NCBI GenBank assembly: GCA_028564705.1
Contig: JAPXFQ010001003.1
Location: forward strand, 3,353,001 to 3,417,000
Direction of reading: 5' to 3'
Source of the DNA: Apricaphanius iberus
Taxonomy: Eukaryota; Chordata; Actinopteri; Cyprinodontiformes; Aphaniidae
Length of the DNA: 64,000 bases
The notes under the pieces are model-generated. The model saw only the letters and a program-made list of their open reading frames with translations. It had not been told where the DNA came from and made no database searches. Below, in pieces: positions 22,351 to 34,238 of this stretch. A program made the translations under genes and the position numbers. Each line of letters opens with the position of its first letter. The first letter of the stretch is position 1.

Positions 22351-24599
22351 AGTTGAGAACGTATTAAAAAAAATAGATTGATCTAAATTAGAAAATAGGT
22401 ATAATAAATTAGGAAACCAAATTATTTTTACAAACCACATTTTCTCACAACTTATTGCACCATCCAAAAATGCCTCTTATAATCTAAAGTTTAACGTGTT
22501 TCCATACAAATGGACCAAGTTAACTTTTTTGCCACCATTTGTGTTTTTTAGTGTTGTCTCCCCTCTTTCTTGGGTCTTAATTTGCTCTACTTTCAAAACT
22601 TGAGAGCCTGCATCAATCATCATCTCTATTAAATAAGAACATACCTATAAAGGCAAATATGCCAATATATTAGCAATAGAAAAATACAGTTTTTTAATGA
22701 TGAAGTTGTTTTTTGTGATTGTTTGTAGCCCAAGTCAAATGGATTCATTAAATTAATCCCAACGCTCAGTAGAAGATTTGACTTTTTGCATGTCTGCTTT
22801 TTCAACTCTAAATCTTGATGCGTAGGCAAGCATGTGATTCTCATTTTTTATAACTTGAGTAACAAACTTAAACACTGTATGCATAGAATAAAAACCCACT
22901 ATACCATACTGAAATAGTATATTTAAGAGAATTTTTTTTCTTTAACATTTAAGATTATTTTGATTTTGAGACGGATACATAGCATTACAAAAATACTACT
23001 ACCTCTCGAACAACCAGACACTTTTTTTTTAAATAATTGAAATAGACCAACAAAAAACAAAGCATGATTATAAACCGGAATGATAAATAATTTTCTATTC
23101 AGAAAAAAATGACATAAAGAGATTAGCATGCTTTTGTTTTTTAGTCTGATTGTGTAATAGACTGGCTTCTATATTTTCAGCAATAAGTGGTACTGAAAAG
23201 TTTTGACTTATGTGTTCCTAATACAAATGCAGTTTAAATGTTTATTATTTTGAAAAAAAAATGTGTTGGTGTAGCCAGAGGCTGGACAATAATTCAATAA
23301 CAAAATATATCAATCAACTGACATCTGGTGCGATAGAAAAAAGAAAAAAAAAGTTTGATAAAAAGTTCCCCTCCTTTTTTTATCTTAGGCTCGTGGTTAG
23401 CTTAATAATGCAGTCATTACTCACAGTCATTTTAGACTGATAGTGGATGTACATCAAAACTGAATGTAACAATAATGAGCAAAATAAAACTGAGAAAATA
23501 CTACAGTGAGCAACATTGTCATGTAAGGACTTAAGCAGGATACTTGGACTGTTAGTACTTTAGTTTACTGTTAGTTTTTTAGAGCCCCTTCTTCTCTGTA
23601 TAATTGTTTGGTTGAGAGTTGGTCTGGTTAAACAATATGGTTCCTCCACCTTTCCCACCTAAACTACAGGGTTTTTTGTTACTTGTCCCTTCCCTAGCAG
23701 CTCCGGGTCATAACATAATGTTTTTGTGTAGTTTTTATGTGAGAAATGCCAAATGTCAAACCGTGATGTCAAAAAAAACGTCTGCATGATTCATATCACC
23801 TGTTTGTACCAGTTGAGTATTTCTACCATACTGCCTGGAACTGACCGATATCCTAGTTTATTTGCTTTCATCTCAGGGAGTATAATTCCATTATTTATCT
23901 GATATGTCAAATATCAGAAAATGATCCCAATCTAATCTAAATGTAAGCCACAATTATCATCTGATTGGGGAATGAAGGGAGGGAAAAGATGTGTGAAAAT
24001 CTCAAAGAATTTAGTTTTGACAACCTGGTCCAGAGACTCCAGTTGATTGCAAATCCCTCACTCTTCATGCAAATTAGCACATCTGCCAAAGTTGATTACC
24101 TGCCGTTTGCTGCCTTCTTAGGTCCTGACCGCATTTGCCCCTTTAAGCTGCCTGTTATCAAACAGATTTTGCAGCCGGATCCTTCCTGTATTCAGTTTAA
24201 GAGGATTGAGAGGCTTGAGGTGTATAGATTTATGCAAAACAAAATTGTCTCCATGATCGATGTATTAGTCAAAGTCAATCATATCTAGTAGGGGATTTCT
24301 TTTTTATGAGGTTTTGGCCTGTGCGTTAATTTATGTGTTGCAGCAGCTTTTCTAAATGACCAGCAGGTGTAGCTCTTTCAATGAAGAGACAGCACACAGA
24401 AGGAGATTGAATGGAGGAGAAGCAGCAGCAGCAGTGGGGAGGATTCATTTAACCATCTCCTTCAGTCATCTCCAGTGGGTTGCTGTATTTAAGTCTGTGT
24501 TTGACCTTTTTCAGGGCAATACATAGCTCTGTTTATCAATATAGCTTTGATAATGACTTCTTATTAATTCTACAGGTACTATGCCTTTCAACGAGACAG
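22351..24599. other. No gene seen
   Basis: AT-rich. The 107-residue frame at 23965-24288 has no family resemblance or splice context I can support. Short CAG repeats lie near 24421-24436. Confidence 0.45.
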
Positions 24600-25885
24600 T
24601 GTAGTGAAAATTATTTACTGGTTTACAAATGTATTCAGCCTTCTGCTTTTATTGCACTTATAATGAAAAGCACGCTGTTGGTCATTACAGACATGACACA
24701 ATAGAAGAGCAGTTTTCAAATTATGATTTTATTTATTAAGGGAAAAGTTATCTGGATTTACCTAACCCAATATACAAATAAACTTGCCTACATTTTTAAT
24801 CATGGGTTAACTTTAAATGACAACATTGTTTCTGGTTCATTTTCCCTAATCACAGCCTGACTGATTACTACCAAATGTAGAGAATCAAGAAATACCTGAA
24901 GTAGAACCTATCTGACAACACAAAGTAGGCTAAAATATGTTTAAAAGAAAGAAAAAAAACTTTATGAAATTCAAGAACATCCTAGATATTTCAGTCCGAA
25001 AAATTTTATTAAGCTACTTCTGTGGCTTTGGGACTCTAGGAAACCACAGCGAGAGGCATTATTTTCAAATGGAATCCTGGAACAGTGTTGATCTTCTCTC
25101 AGTTGAGGTGAGGGTTTATGATTCAATAATAAGCAAGAGACTGGAAAAAAACATGGCATTCATTGGAGAGTTTTAATGCAGAACTACTGTTGACAAAAAA
25201 ACAAAACATTTCACATTTACCAGAAAACATCGGCATGATCTTCAAGACCTTTGGAAGACTATTCTGTGGAATATTCTGTGGTAAACACATGGAACTTTTT
25301 GGAAGGTGTTTGACTTCTGTTCCTTTTTGTGTAAGAGACACAACAATACAGAAAGAACATCTTATGGACCATCAAACATGGTGGGGGTAATGTAATGGTC
25401 TGGCTGTTAGCAGAACGTTTAACTTTTAATTCTGCTACCAGTGAGGTTTTGAGTAGGCTAGTCAGTCTGGACTTAAATCTGATTTAAATGCTGTGAAGTG
25501 ACCTTAAAGATGCTGCTCATGTTCAAAAACACCTCTATAAAAATCAGTTCTGCAAGGAAGAATGGGCCAAAATTCCACATTGATGTAAAAGACCATCAGT
25601 TATCAAAAATACTTTATGGTAGCATATCCTGCCAAGGTTGGCATAGCAAGTTAATGGGTTTGGGGAATAATTCTTTCTTCTCATAGGGCCAGGTAAAGTA
25701 GGTTTAAGCAGGTTTTCCCCATTTTAAATTAAACTTTAATTTCAAAGCCTGCATTTTGTATTTAATAAGGTTGTCTTTGTCTGATATCCAAATGTGTTTG
25801 TGATTTAAAACATTAAGATATAACAAGAAAAGCAAAAAGAGAGGAAACCTGTAAGTGGGTGAATACTTTTTCGCAACACTTTGTC
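24600..25885 (+). mobile_element. Tc1/mariner relic (family 2), near full length
   Basis: The order of blocks follows a teleost Tc1-like element from end to end. It begins with a leader (TTTATTTATTAAGGGAAAAG), then an N-terminal helix-turn-helix region (TTTGGGACTCTAGGAAACCA, CGAGAGGCATTATTTTCAAA). Next is a central stretch (AACTTTTTGGAAGGTGTTTG, CATGGTGGGGGTAATGTAAT) corresponding to the catalytic region, then a C-terminal stretch (TGGGCCAAAATTCCACATTG). It closes with a degraded terminal repeat (TGGGTGAATACTTTTTCGC). Numerous stops and indels, including loss of most of the segment between the second and third catalytic residues, make it inactive. Smaller relics of the same family lie at 8.6, 52.6 and 63.4 kb. 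Confidence 0.75.
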
Positions 25886-26854
25886 TGTTTGTTGACATCC
25901 CTACTCAGGAAATTGGTAGCAGCAATTTTCTTCTCTCCTATAGCTGCTTTTGATTAAGAATCGGCAGCTCTTTAAACGCTCCATGCAGCTTGCACACACA
26001 ATACTGCATTGTGTTGTTGTTCCCATGAGGCTGAAAGTAACACATCCATAACCTAAAATCAGTGTTATGTGTCATTTTGGTGTTTGCATGGAAACATGCT
26101 TTTTTTCATAAATCACTTATGAACCATGCTGTCTGCTTTTAAACAGATTACAAACTGAACAAAAAAGACTGTGGTTAGGTGACTCTGAGAGAACGAATAC
26201 ATTCTGTGATTTATTTCTGTGCTTAGTCTGGGAGAGGAATTTTCTTCACCCACCTACATGGCTAGCAGTATTTCATACCATTATTCTGCCTTACCCAGAC
26301 ATCTTTTAAAGAGCTGAAGAATCAAAGGTCACAAGGTACATTCACCTTAATTTTGCTCTTACTGATTCTAATAAAGGTTGAGACGCTATTTTGTTTGCTT
26401 CCTTTGACTGGATTTGAGAGATGAGGCAGAATAGCTCTTGGTCGGTTCAAATTGGGCAGAACCTTTCTAATGAAACTGTGTAGGAGGACTTCTTTATGAC
26501 CCACAGGGAGATGCCACAGCCCGGAAACAAATAACTATTTACTCTGTGGGTCATGTTGGTGTATTAGTACAACTCTCCTTGGCTTGAGATGGTTGGGAAG
26601 GGAGCTGCAATGACCCATAACTTATTGGTCCTGTTTTGGAAGAGTTAACTGAAAAGGTCAGTGACCAAAGATGCAAGAATGAGTCCTCATATCTGAATTT
26701 TGAACTTTGACTTTAAAGATATCCCTTCAAGATCTGGATGTCAATGGACAAGTGTTTTATAGCAGTTTGATTTCTCCAGTGCAAACAGTTATCAGTATTT
26801 CCTCCATGTCCTGCTGAGGCTGTGACTCCATGACAGTCACAGAATCACTGAAAC
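25886..26854. other. No gene seen
   Basis: Ordinary AT-rich sequence without exon or repeat structure that I recognise. Confidence 0.55.
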
Positions 26855-27115
26855 TCTGTCCCTTGATTGGTTGTCGCGGCGCGATTTGACACTGGAGTTC
26901 AGATTTTTCCAACTCGAGCAATAGACGCCATGAGCGCGAATGCACAAAATGCACCACATAAAATGCAGCGCGAATTTTCCATCGCAACTGTAGCGCGAAT
27001 TGTTCGTGCAAATCAGACAGAAAAGCTTTTTCGCAACGCAAATCTGCTTCTGAAGTGTCGCGGGACACCAAGTCTCTAGCTCTAGTCGCTCCTATCACGT
27101 TTGGTCTGGACACAC
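26855..27115. repeat. CpG-bearing repeat, probably a Harbinger-type fragment
   Basis: This patch is unusually rich in GCGCGAAT, GCGCGAATTTTCC and GTCGCGGCGCGATTTG motifs compared with its surroundings. Such GCGCGAA repeats are typical of the ends of some teleost PIF/Harbinger elements. I could not define the termini or a target duplication. Confidence 0.35.
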
Positions 27116-27144
27116 AGTAAGATTTCCATAGCAAACAGAGACCT

Positions 27145-27882
27145 GTCATCTGCAGAGACACTCACGGCTCTGCACTTATCAGGTGTATCACAGATGGAAA
27201 AGAAGCTGAATACAGAGAGCTGGTGGACAGCTTTGTGGCATGGTTTTGAAACAATTATCTTTTAATGTGAACAATACAAAGGAGATGATTGTAGATTTCA
27301 GAAGAAAGTGAGTTAAGTCAAACATATCATGGGAGAAGAAGTGGAGGTGGTTGAGAAGATTAAATACATCAGAGTTCATCAGGACAACAGACTGGACTGC
27401 GGACTCAACAGTGAAGCCATCTTTAAGAAAGAACAGAGCAGACTGGACTTCTGGATGAAGCTTAGGTCCTTCAAGGTTTTCAGCAAGTCAGATGTGGAGA
27501 GTGTTATCTCTTCGTCCATCATCTGTTGGGGTAGGAGCATCAGGGCCAGGGACTTAAAAAGGCTCAACAACCTGATGAAGAATGCTGCCTCTGGTTTAGG
27601 GTCAACTGTGGAACAACTGGAGATAATGATCCAAAGATTCTTCATAAAATCACAAACGTTATAGACAACCCCGAGCATCCTTTTCACCAGAGTATCCTAA
27701 AACAGCGTGTCTTCAGTCAAAGGCTTCTTCAGTTTCGCTGCAACACAGGGTGCTACAGGAAATCTTTTCTAACCACAGCCATCATGACCTACAACAACTC
27801 CTTAAAGAATTAATTAGTATGAGCTTCAACAACGCCCTAGTTCCCTCTGAGATCAGTAAATTATTTTTGAGTTGATTTGAAT
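27145..27882 (+). mobile_element. LINE, 5'-truncated (reverse-transcriptase C-terminus and 3' end)
   Basis: Starts within the reverse-transcriptase palm (a degraded DDT near 27155) and continues through KEMIVDFRRK. The main open frame (27329-27664, 111 residues) includes EVVEKIKYIRVHQDNRLD, RLDFWMKLRSFKV, then VISSSIICWG and LNNLMKNAASGLGS. This is the thumb region of a CR1/L2-like LINE reverse transcriptase. A frame break near 27310 and a stop near 27660 make it non-functional. The 3' UTR (CCACAGCCATCATG, GATCAGTAAATTATTTTTGA) matches the copy at 7948-8121. It is one of many truncated copies and its clade is not certain. Confidence 0.8.
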
Positions 27883-27990
27883 ATTGGGATAAAAAAAAAG
27901 GCTACAATATTTCTTGCCAAAGTGTAATGTTGTTAATCAAAAATATGTATGTACTGAAATATGGACCCACGGAAAGTATGTCCATGTATT

Positions 27991-28182
27991 TCAATGTATA
28001 TATATACAGTGGCATTTTGCATTCAAGCGTGGCCTACAGGTGATACCCCTTTGACTCTGCTGAGGTGTTATGGTAGCCCTAATTGCTCTGGTGTCTGTTG
28101 TCTTCCTCTTTACAATTGTCCATAGATTCTGCATTGGGTTTAGGTCTCTCCACTTTGCTGGCCGATTAAGGACAGTTTTCAT
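27991..28182 (-). pseudogene. Tc1/mariner transposase C-terminal fragment
   Basis: The minus-strand frame reads NRPAKWRDLNPMQNLWTIVK followed by RKTTDTRAIRATITPQQSQR. This matches the Tc1 signature WPxxSPDLNPIENLWxxLKRK, the segment leading into the last catalytic acidic residue, and its downstream helix. The SPD of the motif has become WRD. A terminal repeat is suggested at about 28006 (TACAGTGGCATTTTGCATT) preceded by a TATA run. Only the last ~60 residues survive. Confidence 0.8.
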
Positions 28183-28199
28183 TAACTGTCACCAATAAT

Positions 28200-29744
28200 G
28201 ATCAAAATGAACAAACTGGTAAAGGCTGAGCCTTCTTTGGCCACAGTGGAACCACTGATACATTTATGGAAGTGTGGTTAAAAGTCACTGAATGCCATGT
28301 AATCAGCTGGTTCATGCAATTCTCAAAAACAAGTCAAGAAAGATGGAGATTTTTCACCGGTAAATTTTGCCCAAAAGAGCTTTAACAACTGTCTCACCTG
28401 TGACTGATCACATCCATGTTCGGTTCATTGCAATACAGATATCATCTCCTTCCCCTCAGCAGCACAGAATGAAAGTACATAAATCCAGATTAATAAATAA
28501 TCCATTGCAGGGCAGGAGTGAAACTTTGTTAGCAGCAACCCTGAGTGGTTTCTGCATTGCCTCGTGCAGCTCCGACTGTGAGAGCCAGGCCCTGACACTT
28601 CACGCTATTGATATCAGTGTGATTTATGGAGCGCTGTTCCCATGGCCATCCTCAAACTGGAGACTATGATTTATCCCTGACTGATGATGAGGAGTGTCTA
28701 CTCCTGGAAAGATAAGGGAAGTATGGTTAGACTGAATTCTTTTTTTTTTCTTAAATGCAAATGTGTATTTCTTGACTTCACTGATGCAATGTGCTAGGAA
28801 GGTTTTGCTTTAATGAAAAGGTCTATGTCTACTCCCTCTCCATGAAGTGAAGAAATTATTTCTAGGCTACACTGTCTCAACGAGACTCCTGTTATGAGAT
28901 AAATAGTCAGAAATCCACTCCTCTCTGCCAGTGTTCTTATTTGATTAAGGTTTGACATTTATGTTTCCTTGTCAGTCTGACAGATTGCGCTGTAATTGCC
29001 TGAAGAAACGTGTATCCCTCTGGGCTTGCAGCATTAGTCTTCCAGTTTGTCAATGCTTCATTTCTCTTGAGCTGCTCATTGTCTTTGATGGGGGACACCT
29101 AATTACAGATTTTTTGAGCAGATTTTTATTCCATTTTAGGAATAGCTTAGTCATTACTCTGTAGTTACCCTAAATGTCTGTATTTATTCACATGTGCCCA
29201 ATCTATGCTTTACACGGAATTCAATTTAAACCCTTTAAACTCCTTTGTGCCTGTTGTGGCTTCTGTTTTAATGTTAATCACAGTAAGAGCCCTCCTCTGG
29301 GAAACGTGTGCTCCCCTTCTAATCATATCATTGAGTCTGTGTGGTTTCCTCTCGGATGAGTTTTAATTCGAAGGCAGAAGGGTAACATGAGATAAATCCC
29401 ATTTGATGCCCTGTGACACTGGCCTTTGCCATCTCTGACCCCATTAAAGGCTACTCCATTGATTGAAAATAAGCTTTCTAATTAATGGAGGGTCACAGCA
29501 GATCTTAGACCAGGCTCTGATTCAGAAGAGGGGGCAAATGCACCTCCTGCTGGCTGGACTTCTTCTGTTTAAAAATTTAGGCACTGATTAAAATTTAATT
29601 TATATATTATAAAGGTGTAGCATGAGAGACTCACAATTATCCTATAATTTTGATTTCTTAGTGTTATACCATGACAAAGGTTGTCTTCAAGCAGCACCGG
29701 AGTGTTTGAAGCCTCTGGTTCCCCAAAAAGATGTTTGGTACTTA
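28200..29744. other. No gene seen; repeat-poor, mixed-composition stretch
   Basis: Between 28380 and 29560 I recognise no repeat family and composition is more balanced than in the neighbourhood. There are AATTA-type homeodomain-like motifs (for example TAATTACAG near 29100 and CTAATTAATGG near 29480). It could be conserved regulatory DNA, which needs comparison with other fish. Confidence 0.35.
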
Positions 29745-30665
29745 AACTCTTCACATCGCCTGAACTTTGTCAAATTTTTTCTCGTCACATTTACCAAATA
29801 TGGTGCATTTTTTGGGCTTGTATGTGACCAATCAAACTAAATTAGTGCATATTTGAAGGTGGAGGAAAATAATCTGTGTAGGCCTTGGAGGTTTTTTAGA
29901 GAACAGCAATAAACAAACTACATCATGAAAACCAAGAAACACATCAGGGATGAAAATAAGAAAACATTTAAAGCGGGGTTAAGTTTTTAACAATATCACA
30001 AACATCTGAAAATAAAGAATGGCAAGTAAGTAATTAAAATACAATTTAAAAATGTGTTTTTAGTTGCTTTTTGAAAAGATTCACTCAGTTTGAAGACCTG
30101 CATCTAAAAGAAAAGAGTTTCAGAGTCCTGATGCTGCTGCTGAAAAAATTTTCACCATTAGTTTTTGCTTTGTACATGGCACAACACACAGGGAATAGTC
30201 ATAATATCTCAGTAATCTGCTAGGGACATACTGTAAAAGTTCTAAGATTTATGTTGTTGGTTGACCATACTACATTCTGTAGCTAAGACCTAAAATAGAG
30301 ATCTAATGGAGCTGGATGAGGAGTGGTTTGAGAAAACTTTGTAAATTTGGTCAGACATCTGGTAGCAGCGTTTTGTACAGCCTGCAGAAAGTCCAATTAT
30401 GCTATGGTTAGACATGTGAATAATTCTATAATCTAATCATTTATTAAAACTTTTAGGTTGGCAGGCAAAACACTGTGTGGATGTAAACTAACGCTGCATA
30501 TAACACTGACACCCATGAACAAACCATGACCATGGTGCCGGCAGCATCATCCTATGGGGATGCCTTTCAGACAAAAAGCAAGGTTCACAGATGATCTTAA
30601 TTTAATCTGGCTGAACATGAGTTTTGTAAAGAAGAATGGGAAAAAATGTCAAACTTAAAACTCTT
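29745..30665 (+). mobile_element. Tc1/mariner relic (family 3), split by another repeat
   Basis: The left piece (29745-30010) has GCCTGAACTTTGTCAAATTT, then CAAACTACATCATGAAAACC and TTTAAAGCGGGGTTAAG, the terminal region and N-terminal coding region of a common teleost Tc1 element. The right piece (30465-30665) resumes with GGCAAAACACTGTGTGGATG, CATGGTGCCGGCAGCATCAT and TAAAGAAGAATGGGAAAAA. These pieces are in order and in the same orientation. The intervening ~450 bp are unrelated to Tc1. Confidence 0.7.
30040..30440. repeat. Dispersed repeat of unknown family inside the Tc1 relic
   Basis: Segments such as AAAGAGTTTCAGAGTCCTGA and AGCAGCGTTTTGTACAGCCT recall a widespread teleost repeat that I cannot place in a superfamily. 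Its boundaries are estimated from where Tc1 similarity stops and resumes. Confidence 0.35.
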
Positions 30666-32024
30666 CATTATAATTTCTTTAGTGACAGTGTTTATTTTTT
30701 ACCATTAATCTCTGCAAATATCCATCAAAATGTTGTTGAAAATGAATAAAATGATGCCCAATCGTTGAAAAGTATTGCCGGCTTCACAATATATAACCAT
30801 AAAAAGTAGGTCTTAAATACATGGGCACAGATCCAAGTTTCTGCGGGGGAAATATATTGGACACCGTGTTTCCTTCTACGTGAGTCTATGTGGACAAAAC
30901 GCATGTACTGATTTTTGAGCGTCACACTTTATTACGTCACAATCCCTCGTCCTCTACAAGAAAAGAAGAGCTCTATAAAAAAACTGAACACCCCCCTTTC
31001 AAACCGGACTGACCAACCCAATCTGTGACCCACGCTACTCTGGTTCGCCGGGGCGGCCTCAGAGATGCCGACTCTCCACGAAAGGAGCCCTCTCAGCTGT
31101 TGTGACCGAGTCTTCTTTCAACATGGACCTGGCTTTGGCTCCGCGCAAGAGGCAGAAGCCCATGGAGATGATCAGCACTGCCACAAAACTAGAGTAGCGT
31201 TATCAGCATCGCAGTCTCTTGATGGAATCAGCTGAAGGACCAGCAAAGTCTAAGGCCGTTCACGGCGATGTTGCGTAAAACTACCCTGTCATTTATTTCA
31301 ATTGAGATCATTATGTCTAACAATACAGTTTATTCATAAAAAAAAGATCAGAATAATTCAACCTACAAAATGCTAAAAAAACTTTCACCCTTCATAAATG
31401 TTGTTTTACACATTTACCTCTTCGCTATTTGCCAGTAATTAAAGAGAGTCTGATGTGCTTGTGATTCTGCTGCACACATATTTTCGCTGGCGGTTGAGTG
31501 ATTTGGCGATGTAGTGGACTCATTCTAAAATTGTGCACCTGGGATTTTTGGCCTTTATGGCCAATCGTTGGTGAGGTCGTCACTCAAACACAAAAATAAT
31601 GCTTGCTTGCAATGATTTAGGTAGGTGCTTTTCACTATCGTCAGAGAAACTACAGTCACTATAATTTTAATCTTTGTACACAAAATTCGTTACGAGTTTG
31701 CTTACAAGCATCCCAAGCTGTTTGATTCATCTCTCATTAGCACAAACAAGTGTGCTGTTTGTAGTCACATTAGCTGCTGAAAGCTGCTCATGCAAGCCTG
31801 GTGATTGTGCCTTTAAGTGGGTTTTAACACACAGGATGAGCATTAGGAGCAAGCTGTGGAGGATCCTGAGATGGGCTGCATCCGCTTGCGCACATTTTTG
31901 AATCTGTGAGTGCATGCTGCTTCTTGGCTTCCCTTCACGAAGGCCGGCACAGAGGGTCAGAGAGAGTGGGAACGGGTGAGGTGAGAGCTTACACCCTCAG
32001 ATGAAAACATTATATGTGAGCTTC

Positions 32025-32055
<31 letters not shown>

Positions 32056-33924
32056 GTCCTGTCTTGTTTAGATTTTAAACATTGATTCTCTGTACCAGGA
32101 AACAGACTGCAACATCTCTTCTCATTTCCTGCTAGGGCGGCTTGTTAATGTCGAACTGTCGCTCCTGTTCTGCTCATGGTTAAACATATGGAAACACATT
32201 TACTGAAATAGAGGCAGTTAGAGTCTTTTTTTTGTTTGTTTTTTTATTCCTCCGTAGCCCTATTACTGTGAGGAGGAGCTGACAGAGTTACAGTGGGTAT
32301 TTACTGAGTGAGTCATGGCTTTTTAAGATTTCAAGTTAGTATTATTACAGCTTAGCCTATGGCCTGCAGGCTATCCAAACCAGTCATAATGGGGGCTGTT
32401 TGCTCCTCATGTTTGATGATGAGCTCAAGTATTACTGCATTGATTCTTCCTCTGCCTCGGCATATAGTCTACTTGAACAACCTGACCTGTTGCCTCGTCA
32501 CTTTCTTTTTAAGTGTGTCTAAAACAGTAAGGCACATTATCCATACCATGATTTTTTCTTAAATGAAGAGAGGGGTTGCCCCCCATCACTAAAATCAGTC
32601 TTTTTTTTAACAGTCTGTTAATGTATCCAATTCTTTCTTGGTTGTGTGTGCTTGTGAAGTCAAATGGGTTTAATGAACAAGCTTTGATTCTACAAAAAAA
32701 AACTAAACAGAATTTTTTGCTGTCAGTGCTCTGCCACCTCAAACCTGGGGAGTGGCTTTGATGCCTTTCATCTAACCCTTGGCTCGAAGTGAGGATAAGT
32801 CGTGTCTCTGCACCATGAATCAGCTTTGATCATTTCTAAATTTTCTTCTCACAGGTAAGGGAATCCAACCAACCTTGTTGAGGTGGATTCTCATAAGCTT
32901 TGCTTCAGGTTAGAAAGTCAGAAAGACTACAGCTGTTTCCAAGAAATTCAGAAGCACACCATATAAAACCTGAAATGCACTGTTGTGACTTTTGTGGCTG
33001 ATCATAGTTCTGTAATTGGGATATCAACCATTCCTCCAGCTTCAGTCACAGTGTTGGTATTATGAAGATCATGGGTGGTCTACAGACTCTTTCACGGTCA
33101 GTGGGGATATCGCAACTGTGTAAAAAAGCACCCTTTACACTTGGCCCTCTGGGTAAAGATATATAAAATACCTAATATATCATTTATTGGAGTAACCGTT
33201 GCAGAAATGGAAGAAAAATGACCACTTATCTTGACTTTAGATTTAGACGTTTGATAGCAGTGGGCAAGTTATTTTTTTATTATTTTAGTAGTAGGCTACA
33301 CTTATTGGCACATGAAAAAAATACATGTATCTTAAGCATGGTGCCATCTTTTGATCTGCAATTTATTTTGATTGCATATTACTACACTTTCAAATACATC
33401 ATTCACTTATGCACGGCCTGTACCACTGATTTAACTGACCTTCACCCTTCATATTAAAGATTAAGATTTTGACCTCAGTTTGTGTTAAATAAATTTATTT
33501 TTAAAAATGAAACAATTTGTTTCCTTTTGATGTGGTGAGGTCATAACAATACTTTTAGCTAAGATTTTAATTTATTTCTGTATTAAAAAATCTGTTTTTA
33601 TTGGTGTCATGTAATATTATTATTTGAAATTTTGTGTTTTCATTAGCCGCAAGTGGAAAATGATGATTAAAATACATTTAGGCTTGAAATCTTCAGCCTG
33701 TGAGTAATTGGGGTATAAATGTGATGGGACACAGTAGCCTACTTTTATTAGCTGCTCTTCAAAATTGGAATGACAATAGATTATTCTTTTTTGCAAATTT
33801 AAATGCTTCGGGACAATTTGTTTTTTTTTTAAAGACCTGTTGGAGCTATTTTTGTTGCATGTTAGTGTAACAAAACTCATAAACTTTAAATTATGTAATT
33901 TATTATTTTGTTTTCTAGAATCTA
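30666..33924. other. No clear gene; GC-richer patch at 30.9-31.3 kb
   Basis: Mostly AT-rich. A patch with several CpGs lies at 31020-31300. It has a TATAAAA at 30974 and a 24-codon frame starting MDLALAPRKRQKP at 31123. A (CT)n microsatellite lies at 32023-32056. I see no donor-acceptor pattern that makes a convincing exon. Confidence 0.4.
32023..32056. repeat. (CT)n microsatellite
   Basis: Run of CT units with two interruptions. Confidence 0.9.
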
Positions 33925-34238
33925 TGTTGGTTCTTTCTGCATGGAGTTTGCATGTTCTCCCTATGCATGCATGGGTTCCCTCCACGTTCTCCGGCTTCCT
34001 CCCACAGTCCTAAAACATGACTGTTAGGTTAATGGAAATTGCATTTAGGTGTGAGTGTATGTGTGTGCATAGTCGTTAGGCCTGTTTGTTTCTGTGTTGC
34101 CCTGTGATGGACTGGTAACCTGTCCAGTGTGTACCCCGCCTCTCGCCCATTGTCCAATGGAGATTGACACCAGTTGCTCCGTTACCCTTCTAGAATAAGC
34201 AGTATACTGTAGATAATGGATGGATTGATGGATGGATA
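33925..34238 (+). repeat. Common teleost dispersed repeat ending in TGGA units
   Basis: Recognisable blocks in order: CATGGAGTTTGCATGTTCTC, CGGCTTCCTCCCACAGTCCT, CCCTGTGATGGACTGGTAAC, TACCCCGCCTCTCGCCCAT, then GATGGATTGATGGATGG at the end. It is found in very many fish genomes and often ends in a GGAT/TGGA microsatellite, as here. I do not assign a superfamily. Confidence 0.8.

Noticed and set aside
26855..27115. CpG-bearing patch as a gene promoter
   Set aside because: The repeating GCGCGAA motifs look like a transposon end, and no gene follows on either strand; the adjacent frame belongs to a LINE.
31674..31915. Overlapping frames on both strands with several Cys residues
   Set aside because: No spaced zinc-ligand pattern or family match and no splice signals.
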